This document shows, one piece after another, positions 34,344 through 44,136 of a stretch of DNA of 64,000 bases. The DNA is taken from assembly GCF_037893015.1 (NCBI RefSeq), contig NC_133666.1:619180974-619244973 (forward strand), read 5' to 3'. Position 1 is the stretch's first letter, and every line of letters begins with the position of its first letter. The notes under the pieces are model-generated. The model was not told the DNA's origin, did no database searches, and saw only the letters and a program-made list of their open reading frames with translations. A program made the position numbers and the translations under genes. Origin of the DNA: Macrotis lagotis. Lineage: Eukaryota; Chordata; Mammalia; Peramelemorphia; Peramelidae.

Positions 34344-34445
34344 TGTAATGACTTCTTAATAAATCCCTGTTTTCTTTTTACACCTGCACTCCCACTTGGA
34401 ATCTTAAGTTTATCAACAATACCAATAGACAACAATGCCATATGA
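33741..34445 (+). mobile_element. LTR-like insertion in L1, forward
   Basis: A segment of about 700 bp absent from related L1 copies interrupts L1 between gatgatatt and attaagagaacaagaa. It contains a (TATA/TGTG)-rich stretch at 33826-33945, a (ct)n run at 34303-34339, and the signal aataaatccctg at 34358, followed by a C/T-rich end. This resembles an LTR with its polyadenylation region. Exact ends are uncertain; it is a fossil without genes. Confidence 0.5.
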
Positions 34446-35844
34446 CAATTAAGAGAACAAGAAATATTCTTATCTATGGAGAGAAGTTTATGATCAAACA
34501 AGAAATAGAAACCATTATAAATTTCAAAATGGATGGTTTTGACTCTACTAAATTAAAAAGATTTTGCACAAATAAAACAAATGAAGTCAAGATTAAAAGG
34601 AATGCAGAAATCTGGAAAATAATTTTCCCTACTAACATTTCTGATAAAGGATTCATTTCTAAAATATATAACAAACTGAATCAAATTTATGAGATTACAA
34701 GTCATTCCCCATTTGATAAATGGTAAAAGGATATGAATAGGCAGTTTTCAGATGAAATAAAAGCTATTTATAGTCATATGAAAAAGCGCTCCAAATCATT
34801 GATAAGAGAAATGCAAATTAAAACAGCTACCTCACATTTATGAGACCAGCTAAGACAACAAAAAAGGAAAATGATCAATGTTGGAGAGGATGTGGAAAAA
34901 TTGGGATACTACTGCATTGTAGGTGGAATTGTGAACCAATTCAGTCATTCTAGAGAGGAATTTGGAACTATGCCCAAAGGACAATAAAATTGTCCATACC
35001 CTTTGATCCAGTAATACCACACTAGTTCTATAATCCAGAGATCATAAAAAAATGGCAAAGTCTCACGTGTTCAAAAATATTTATAGCAGCTCTTTTTGTA
35101 GTGGCAAAGAATTGGAAATGGAGGGGATGCCCATCAAATGGGGAATGACTGAAAAAGTTATGGTATATGAATATTATGGAATATTGTTATTCTATAAGAA
35201 ATCATGAACAGTCAGATTTTAGAGAATCATTAAAAGACTTGCATGAGCTGATGCTGAATGAAGTGAGTAGAATCTAGAGAGCATTGTACACATTAGCAAC
35301 AACATTGTAAGATGATCACATTGATGAATGCAGCTTCTCTCAGCAGTTCAGAGATCTAGAACAATCCTAGGAGACCTGTTATGGATAATGCCATCCAAAT
35401 CCAGAGAACAAATTACAGATTCTGAATGCAGGGCAAAGCATACTATGTTCACTCTTGGTCCTCCTCCCCTTAATTCTAATTCCTCTTTCACAACATGACT
35501 AATGTAGAATTATGTTAAACACAATAGTACATGTACAACTTTTACCAGATTGTTCGATGCCACAGGAAGGGGGAAGGGAGAGTGATGGAAAAAATATGGA
35601 ACTCATAAACTTGCAAGTGGATGAATGTTGAAAAGTACTTCAACTTGTAATTGGAAAAATTAAATTTAAATTTAAAAAAAGATGATTGGCATTCTTGCCA
35701 ATCTTGCTGTGACATTCTTACTATGCTGAATAGGTTCAGGTCAATAAATAAAACAAATAAACCCTAAAATAATCCTGAGTCTATGGATTCTACTTCTCTT
35801 TGTCTGTCTCTCTCTTCTCTGTTTGTTTCTGTCTCTGTGTGTCT

Positions 35845-35845
<1 letters not shown>

Positions 35846-35897
<52 letters not shown>
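35846..35897. repeat. (CA)n microsatellite
   Basis: An uninterrupted run of about 25 ca dinucleotides following a tctgtctc-rich stretch. Confidence 0.95.
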
Positions 35898-35899
<2 letters not shown>

Positions 35900-37098
35900 A
35901 GTTTTCAACATTAAAAGGCTATTTGCCAGCTGAAAATTAAAGAGAACCAGCAGATGACAACAGCCCAGAGAAGAACCACTCAAACCTGTGCAGAGAAGAA
36001 AGGAGTCCAATTAAGGGTAGTCCTTTAAGGAAGCAGCAAGGAATAGAGATGCTCCAGTTGGCAACTAGCTGTTCATGAGTAGCCTGCACCTCTAAGGGGG
36101 AGAATATCCTTGTGCATATGGGGGATTTTCTTTGTCATTTATCTTGCTGAGAGGCATCCAGCTGTGATGGGTGAAGGGCTAGCCTCAGAGCCAGGAAGAC
36201 CCAATTTCTAGCCCTGCTTCTGCTACACACTGACTCAGTGCCCCCCACCCCCATCCCACACACACACCTTTCTAAGACTATAGATTGTAGGGCTAATGAG
36301 TGTCTGAAGCCAAAACTCAAGAACTTGTGACTCCAGTACAGCACTCTGAGCCACCAGCTGGGCCTGAAAGGACCTTGACAGGAAAGAATGTTGGTGAAGA
36401 TCTATTAAAAATGACTTGATCAGAATAAATGCAGAGGTTTATATTTGGGCAGAAAAAATTAATTTCACAAAACAAGTTGGGGAAGGCATGACCATTTGAA
36501 AAAGATCTGGGGATCATTTGAAAAAGGTCTGGGAGATTTTATCAGGCTATAAATTCATAAGTCAACAGTATCATATGGCAGCCAAGCAAATGAATACAAT
36601 CTTTTAAATAAATTTTATTTTATTTTCATGAAGATTGTCCTTTTCTCCCTTCCACCTTCTCCTCACATTGAGAATCTAGCATCTTCTTTGAGCAAAATTA
36701 AGGTGCAGAATCTAAGAACACATCTAGAGTAATAAGGATAATAATAGCTAACATTTATCTACTACTTTAATGTTTTGCACATCACTTTATATATGCTATT
36801 TTGCTAATATATTTTGTTTTTACATCTTCTCCCAGAGAAAACTAACCGATGTATTGAAAAAAATCTGACATTATATGCAATATTCCATTTCTATGGTTCT
36901 CTATCTTTGCAAAGAATACAGGAATGGGGAAATGTCTCCTCATAATAGTCCTTTGAAGTAGGTGTTATTATTGTGCTTATTTTGCAGATGAGGAAGCTGA
37001 GGACAAGTGAGGTGAAGTGATTTGCCTGGAGTTACATAGCTAGTATCTGAGATAGTATTTGAACTTAGGTCTTCCTAACTCCAAGTCCAGTGACTTTA
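35898..37098. other. Intergenic DNA with two MIR-type tracts
   Basis: A SINE-like tract lies at about 36150-36330 (agagccaggaagacccaatt). A reverse MIR with gcagatgaggaagctgagga lies at 36955-37098. The MIR is the target of the L1 insertion that follows. The rest is unassigned. Confidence 0.5.
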
Positions 37099-37606
37099 TC
37101 TTTTTTTAAGAAAGATTTTATTTATTTTGAGTTTTACAATTTTACCCCCATTCTTGCTTCCCTTCCCTGACCCCCCACAGAAGGTATTCAGTTAGTCTTT
37201 ACATTGTTTCCATGTTATATATTGATTTCAGTTTAATGTAATGAGAGAGAAATCATATCCTTAAGGAAGAAAAATAAAGTATAAGAAATAGCAAAATTAC
37301 ATAATAAGATAATGGGTTTTTTCCCTAAACTGAAGGTAATAGTCTTTGGTCTTTGTTCAAACTCCACAATTCTTTCTCTGGATACAGATGGTATTCTCCA
37401 TTGCAGACAGCCCAAAATTGTCCCTGGTTGTTGCATTGATGGAATGGGCAAGTCCATCAAGGTTGATCATCACCCCCATGTTGCTATTAGAGTGTACAAT
37501 GTTGTTCTGGTTCTGCTCATCTCACTCAGCATTAATTCATACAAATCTTTCCAGGCTTCCCTGAATTCCCATCCCTCCTGGTTTCTAATAGAACAATAGT
37601 GTTCCA

Positions 37607-37669
<63 letters not shown>

Positions 37670-37672
37670 ATA

Positions 37673-37714
<42 letters not shown>

Positions 37715-38210
37715 AGTTTGTTAAGCCATTCCCCAATTGAAGGACCTTCACTTAATTTCCAGTTCTTTGCCACCACAAACAGGGCTGCTATGAATATTTT
37801 TGTACAAGTAATGTTTTTACCCATTTTCATAATCTCTTCAGGGTATAGACCTAGTAGTGGTATTGCTGGATCAAAGGGTATGCACATTTTTGTTGCCCTT
37901 TGGGCATAATTCCAAATTGCTCTCCAGAAAAGTTGGATGAGTTCACAGCACTACCAACAATGTATTAGTGTCTCAGATTTCCCACATCCCTTCCAACATT
38001 GATCATTGTCCTTTCTGGTAATATTGGTGAGTCTGAGAAGTGTGAGGTAGTACCTCAGAGATGCTTTAATTTGCATTTCTCTAATAAGTAATGATTTGGA
38101 GCAATTTTTCATATGACTATGGATTGCTTTGATTTACTCAGTTGTAAATTGCCTTTGCATATCCTTTGACCATTTGTCAACTGGGGAATGGCTTGTTTTT
38201 TTGAAAATTT
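37099..38210 (-). mobile_element. L1 3' end, reverse, with CA/TA microsatellite inside
   Basis: Reverse of the L1 ORF2 C-terminus: agtggtattgctggatcaaagggt corresponds to ...PFDPAIPLLG, and gccattccccaattgaagga to the next block. It is followed leftward by 3' UTR text. The flanking repeats aagtccagtgacttta (37083-37098) and aagtccagtgatttta (38213-38228) are the target duplication within a MIR. A (ca)n(ta)n run occupies about 37607-37711. Confidence 0.9.
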
Positions 38211-38256
38211 GCAAGTCCAGTGATTTTAATGCTAGGCTTTTCAAAGATCTAAGATT

Positions 38257-38258
<2 letters not shown>

Positions 38259-38320
<62 letters not shown>
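38259..38320. repeat. (CA)n microsatellite
   Basis: A run of about 26 ca dinucleotides followed by atatatat. Confidence 0.95.
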
Positions 38321-38321
<1 letters not shown>

Positions 38322-38679
38322 TTGTTTCTCCTACCATGAAAGGATGACTTAGGGGAGGTACAGCTGAGATTGATGTAGAACCTGACTCTCAAAGGAGCAC
38401 AAATCCCCTCTAGGTTTAATGGGGCTCCATGGTCCCTTCCAGCTCCATTTCCTATGACCATTGAATTCAAGCTTCTCATGTTCAGAGGAACTTGCCCAAG
38501 GTCATAATTTGTGATGTTGGCAGAGCCAAACCTGGAAACTAGGCCTCTTGGCTCCCAGCCCAGAGTAGACTTTTTAAAACTTTTCCCTTGTTTCCCATGC
38601 TTAGTTAAAGTAATCCCATAATTTGCCTCCTCCTACTCCCCTCCTTTGTAACCTCATCCTTAGATGTCCAAGACAAAAG

Positions 38680-40640
38680 CCCCCTCTGTTGGGAGGTGAT
38701 AAAGGACCATCAACTCAGGGACCTCCAGGTGAGGCAAGATGACAGGTTAGAAGGAAGTGATATAGCTGAATTCCTGACCACAACTCCTCCAAATAGTTGT
38801 AAAAATCCTGATGGAGAAATTCATAAAAAGTCACAGGAAGTCCTTTATCTGACTCAGGTCAGCATAGGGAGACAAATAGAGAGGTCTGAAGACATTAGAT
38901 ACAGAGGTAAAGCAGTACTCCAAACCTGCAAAGGCCTCTGGCACTCAAGGAGAAGCTACACACCAGCACAGAAAAAGATCTTAGACCTACAGTAGGGTAC
39001 CTCCATCCCTATCGTGGGGCACTCCCAGACCTATAGTAGGGTACCCCAGACCCATAATAGGGTACCCCCAGTCCTATAGTAGGGCATCCCCAGTCCTACA
39101 TCAGGGCAGTGAAACAGAAATAGGTGCCACTTGGCAGCTGGGTTGCCCACTACACAATCCAAGTCAAAGATCCAGGGGGAAGGACAAAAGGATCTGTGAT
39201 TTCTTGAACAAAGACCCTGGGTGCCCCAAGAAAGAAGAAAATTCTAAAGCCAGCGGCAGTGGTAGTGGTGGTGCAGCTTAGACCTCAGACACAAAACAGG
39301 TTCCAACTTCTAGCATCTAGCTCAGTCTAAAGAATAATAACCAAGGCAGAAAACCCAGAATAAAGAGGGACCCACAATTCCATCACTTTGAACCAAGAGA
39401 GTTTTCCATTTGGCTGCTAGGGTGGAATCTAACAGAATTCTCTGCTTGCATAGATACAAACCCAGGTCTGGAATTTGCAGAGCACAAACTAGGGAGATAG
39501 CAAACAGATTCTGCCCTGGACTGGACAGACCCCTTGGGAGCATTGAAAGCTGAGATCTTGGAATAACACAACCCTCAATACCCCAAGAAAACAATAATAG
39601 CACAAACCAAGGCATCCCTTTCAGAGAAGTGTCATGGAGTCCAACCCTAAAATCAAGTCAGAACTTAGGAAATTTACTGGGAAAATGGGCAAACAGAAAA
39701 AAAGAACTCCATAATAAGGAACTATTATGATACCAGGGATGTTCAAGGAACAAAGACAGAAGACGGGCACAAACCCAATAAAATTCCTGGAAAAGATAAA
39801 GCAAAAGTAACCAAAGAATTAAACATATTTTTGTAAACAACAACAGCACTTGAGAAAAAAATTGGAAAAGAAATGAGGGCTGTGGAAGAAAGAATTGGAA
39901 CAGGAATTAACAGCTTGGCTCAAAAGGTATAAAACTTTGCTTAAGCAAGGTATTTGGAAAATTACAGTGGATCAGATAGAAGGCAATGACTTCATGAGGC
40001 AGCAAGAAATTAAAATAGGTAAAAGGCTAAAAAAATGGAAGAAAATTAAAGTATCTCACAGCAAAAACAAATGACCTAGAAAATAGGAGGAAAAAAAGTT
40101 TATGAATCATTGAACAATTTGAACCCCCATAGCCAAAATAAAGAATTTATTTATCCTATTTCAAAGAATACTACTGTCCATATCTCCTGGATACAGAGAC
40201 CAAAGGGTAAATATAAAGAATCTACCAATCACCTCCTGAAAGAAATCCCAAAATGAAAAACCTCAAGAACATCACAGCCAAAATACAAAGCTTCCAGGTC
40301 AAACAAAAAATACTGCAAGCAGCAAAAAAAGGAAGAATTTAAGTACTGAAGAGCCACAGTTAGCATTACACAGTTGCCACTTAAAAGGAATGGAACTCAA
40401 CATTCCCGAAGGCAAAGGATATATGTTTAAAGTCAAGAATAACTTTTCCAACACAATTGATTATAATACTATAGAGAAGGAAAGGGATCTTTTATAAAAT
40501 AGAGAACATCCAAGTAATGATGAAAAGATCACACCTGCAAAAAAACTTTGAAGTTCAAAAACAAGGAATGAAGGATTAAATGATAAACACAAATGAATAA
40601 TTACAAAGGACTAAATAAGGATAAAATGCTTGTACTCAAA
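38680..40640 (+). mobile_element. Degraded L1/HAL1-type element with ORF1 remnant
   Basis: The GC-richer 5' part (38690-39330) is followed by an ORF1-like region: tttcttgaacaaagaccctg, attggaacaggaattaacagc and gaggcagcaagaaattaaaa. It then reads caatcacctcctgaaagaaa, ccaaaatgaaaaacctcaag and acatcacagccaaaatacaaagc, which is the ORF1 segment near ERI.QSPPE..PK..KNITAKIQ. After it the text goes to an A-rich end without any ORF2 reverse transcriptase. The frame is heavily broken. Confidence 0.6.
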
Positions 40641-40708
40641 TTATATAAATAGATAGATATAGATATAGATATAGATATAGATATAGATATAGATATAGAT
40701 ATATATTG
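40641..40708. repeat. (GATATA)n microsatellite
   Basis: About nine agatat-type hexanucleotide units at the end of the preceding element. Confidence 0.9.
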
Positions 40709-40734
40709 GTTGGTTTGGTTTGGTTGGTGGGCTG

Positions 40735-41170
40735 GACACATTGTTAGAATGCCAGATAGTTTACCAAAAAGAAAACTATTTTAAGGAGAACTCACATAGG
40801 GCAAGCACTCTCAAGGGGGTCAGAAGAAGAAATACTCAGACACCCTGAAGGTCTGAATGAAGAACTTTAGAATTGATGTACAGCTTGGGAGACCCTGACA
40901 CAGGATCACCCAGCATGGTGTGCCCTCATCAGTGAGGGTGCTGCACTCTATGAGGAAGGCAGAACTGAAGAAACTCAAAGGCAATGTGAAATACATAAGT
41001 TTAGGTTACCCACCTCAGGTGTTCACAGGGACTATTTGTACCCTACCTGTGATAGAACATTCTGAGTTCATATTGGTTTGATCAGCCACAATCCAACACA
41101 CTGTAATTTGTATCAAACATAATGATGTCATTTTGGTCTTCTTCGATAACAAAAGACAAGAAACCAGTCA
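40735..41170 (+). mobile_element. RTE/BovB-like LINE C-terminus and 3' end
   Basis: In pieces it reads GGQKKKYSDTLK, VQLGRP*HRITQHG and EEGRTEE-like, matching the RTE endings W.DTLK and W..LAQDRPAWR. The 3' end has gaacattctgagttcatatt, gatgtcattttggtcttctt and aaaagacaagaaaccagtc. Stops break it. Confidence 0.7.
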
Positions 41171-41930
41171 ACCTCAAAACCTGGAAATGGTTCAATTATG
41201 TCTTGATGATCTTAAGAAAAATGGGGAAAAAAAGAGGCAAAGAAGAATAACATGGGGGCAGGGCTACAGAGGGAAAAATAGAAAGGAAAGTTAGGGGAAA
41301 TTACCTTAATCAGAGTATGCAACTAGATATCTGTATAAACAAGGAAGAGGAGGTGGAGAGAAAAGCAGCTGATATTTGAATCTCACTTTCATCTGAATTG
41401 GTCAATAGAAGGTCAATAGAGTTGGGTATAAAAATCCATTTTACTCAATAGGAAAATAGGAGAGAAAGGGGAAAGGGGAGGGAGGGAGAACTAGATGGAT
41501 AAAGAATTAAAGGAGGGATTAGTCCTAAGCAAAACAAACTCTAAAAGTATTTATAAGTCTTTTTGAAGTGACAAAGAATGGAACTCTAAAGGAATGAGTT
41601 TGTTTTCTTAGGTCTAATCCCCGCAAATGTGACATAATGCAATTGTGCTGAACTCTCATCAACATAATGACCAATCAGGATTTGAGGATTAATGATGAAA
41701 CATACTGAGAACTGACTCAGAGTGTAGAATGAAACACATTTTTAAAAAAATTTGGTCAATGTGGAAATTTGTTTCAGTAATGGGTTTTGCCTTTCTTGTG
41801 TTCTTATTGGGGGAAAGGAAGAAAAAAATGCATCTTGATTGATTTAAAAAACAAATAAAATATTTGTAAAAGGAAAGAAAATGAATAAAAGTTGAAATTC
41901 AAAAAAGCAGAGATCATAAGATTGCATCTA
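41171..41930. other. Intergenic AT-rich DNA
   Basis: No recognised repeat or gene. A short purine-rich stretch lies at 41455-41500. Confidence 0.35.
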
Positions 41931-43340
41931 ATTGTCCTTGATAAATTCAATGCCTAACAAATATCCTCTAGGATTATGCTGATTACTGATTCACCACACT
42001 AGTCATTACTAGTCATTTCTGAGTCAGTAATCTTTTAAGGATTGTGGTGAACAGAGGAGGTGATTAGGGTCTGAGGAAGGGAAAATATTCTAAATTTTTT
42101 TTTAAAAGGGAAGGGAATACAATCTTGAAAGGCCAAAAAGTACAGTCATCAGAGAGTTAACCTATTTCTCAGCAAGATTCTAGAAGATATTATTAAAAAT
42201 AGAGTTAGTGAACATTTGGAAAGGTTATGCTCACAGATCTAACCTAGTTTTATTCAGAACAGGTCAAGTCAAACTTTTTTTAAAATTTGATTATTAGACT
42301 TGTGGATCAGAAGAATGCTATGGACACAGTATACCTAGATTTCAGCAAAGCACTTGACATCTCAACAAGATGGAGAAATGGGTACTAAGATGATACTTCT
42401 GTTGGATAACTTGAGAATTGGTTTAATAGTTGGATCCAATGATGGTTCAAGGTCAACTTGGAAATAGATCTCTAGTGAAATATCAACAATTTGGATAAAG
42501 ACATAGATATCAAATTTGCAGTTAGGCTAAAGACAGGAAGTCTAGTTAATAAATTGAGAAAGTCAGGATACAAAGAAATTATGATAGGGGGATTGCTAGG
42601 TGATATAGTGGATAGAGCACCAGCACTGGAGTCAAGAAGACCTGAGTTCAAATCCAGCCTCAGACAATTAATAATTACCTAGCTGTGTGACCTTGGTCAA
42701 ATCACTTAACCCCATTGCCTTGCAAAAACAAAAAAAAATTATGATAGGCAAAACATGATGAATAAAATGAAAGGAAAAATGAATTATAAAGAGTAATACG
42801 AAGTCCTTTGCTTGGATTAAAAAAAATCAACTTCACAAATGAAATGGAGAAGTCATTTCTTCTTAAGATAGAGATTTCTTAGGAAAAAAAACTCTCTTGA
42901 TTTTAATGGACTAAAACTGAACATGAGTCAACAAGTATGATGATCAGAGAAAGCTAGTACACTTTTAAGCTGCTCTAAAAGAAGCCTATCATATAGAACA
43001 AAGGAAGAGATAATTTTAGTGTGCTCTACCTTGATCAGGCCATATCTGGAACCTTATGTTCAGTACTGGTTACAATATTTCAGAAAGGATATGATGAAAT
43101 ATTGACCATTCAGAGGGAGTAACCAAGATGGTGAAAGTTCTGGGGATCAGGCCAAGACAGGATATTGCTATTTACCCTGCAGAAGAAAAGATTTGAGGAG
43201 GGCATGATAGGTGACTGAATATTAAAAGTATTTTTACCAAGAAGAACAATATTTGCTCTGTTTAGTATTAAAGATCAGAACTAGGAGCAGTGGGTGAAAG
43301 TTAGGAGAGGTAGTCTTAAGAATTAAATAAAATAAAATTT
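41931..43340 (+). mobile_element. L3/CR1-like LINE, split by a SINE
   Basis: The forward strand reads VDQKNAMDTVYLDFSKAL near 42305-42355, the CR1/L3 reverse-transcriptase block (VYLDFSKAF). Further on are accttgatcaggccatatct, gttcagtactggttacaat, ccaagatggtgaaagttct and ggagggcatgataggtgact, the standard L3/CR1 3' part. A SINE interrupts at 42588-42735. No complete frame remains. Confidence 0.8.
42588..42735 (+). mobile_element. Marsupial SINE inserted in L3/CR1 copy
   Basis: The head is gggattgctaggtgatatag and the tail is cccattgccttgcaaaaaca. The duplicated target aaattatgatagg occurs on both sides. Confidence 0.92.
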
Positions 43341-43559
43341 TAAAAAGAGAGTTAAGCTTTAGATTTTTTATAAGGAAATACTTTCTGAGAATAATCCATG
43401 AGAATGGGCTCTCAGGAGGTAGTGTAGTCTTCTACAGAAAACCAGTAATGACTTGTCAGGTATGTAGAAGAGGACATTCAAGTAGGAGTTTATCTTCCTA
43501 AACCCCTAGTAGATAGGCTGGGGGTAGAAGGAGTGGCAAGTTTCATCCCCTCACTCAAA

Positions 43560-44120
43560 TCAACTTCACTTGCATGTCGTAGCATCACCTTCCTGATATC
43601 ATGATCCTCCTCCAGAACAAAGGACAAATAAGCATCTTTAGATTACATATCCTTCACTTCCTTCAACCTCTTATACATTAGTTTCCATTTTTTTTTTACC
43701 ATCTGGGTCACCCTCTGTTGGATATCCACAGCTTGTCACTGTTCTTTCTAAACTGTGGCACCTGAAATATTCCAGTAGGAGTATACCATAAAGCAGGAGT
43801 TACCACTACCACCCCACCACCACCCGCTTAGCCTTGGCCAGTATTTTGTTGGTCCAGACCTGTGATTTCACTCCCAGAGTGGAACCATCCTCCACAGATA
43901 TAACTTATTAGTTCATCTGTAACCATAGTCTTCAGTACACACTGTCTCTTATAATGCAACCTGAGATTGAAATAGGCTTTTCATAACTACAGTATAACAT
44001 GCAGACTCAAAATGATTGGCAATCCATTAAAAATCCCAGGTCTGTTCCCCAAGTGTTAATTTTTCTACATAGCTAGTCATATTTGGTGTCCCCCTCCCCC
44101 AATTATATTGTCGACTTTAA
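43560..44120 (-). mobile_element. RTE-type end plus L3/CR1-like remnant, reverse
   Basis: A short block ctgatatcatgatcctcctc and cagaacaaaggacaaataag (43593-43630) resembles an RTE-mobilised SINE end. From 43670 on, ccatctgggtcaccctctgt and gtttctaaactgtggcacct-like text is antisense L3/CR1 sequence. Confidence 0.45.
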
Positions 44121-44136
44121 TCCAAGTATAGATTTT

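Larger units (their letters stand above)
32955..35676 (+). mobile_element. 5'-truncated L1 with three insertions inside
   Basis: The L1 ORF2 end and 3' UTR are bounded by the direct repeat aaaagatgattgg at 32942-32954 and 35677-35689. L1 blocks run in order: tactgtgaataaacccaaaa (32961 on), ggcaaaaactaggcatagac (33654), acacataaaggatgatattg, then cagaagtttatgatcaaaca-like text (34480), attaaaaagattttgcacaa, ccctttgatccagtaatacc (34998) and the 3' UTR to an A-rich end. The same blocks occur in the L1 copies at 60.0 and 62.6 kb. A SINE (33013-33160), a reverse LTR (33199-33636) and a forward LTR-like segment (about 33741-34445) interrupt it. Confidence 0.88.
32285..35840 (+). mobile_element. 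LTR-like fossil interrupted by an L1
   Basis: The segments 32285-32941 and about 35690-35840 flank the L1 described below and, taken as neighbours, look like one old LTR-type sequence. A TATA-like tgcataaaaatctg lies near 32740, and aataaataaaacaaataaac with a following T/C-rich stretch lies at 35740-35835. No retroviral genes are seen. Family uncertain; a broken, solo-type fossil. Confidence 0.35.
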
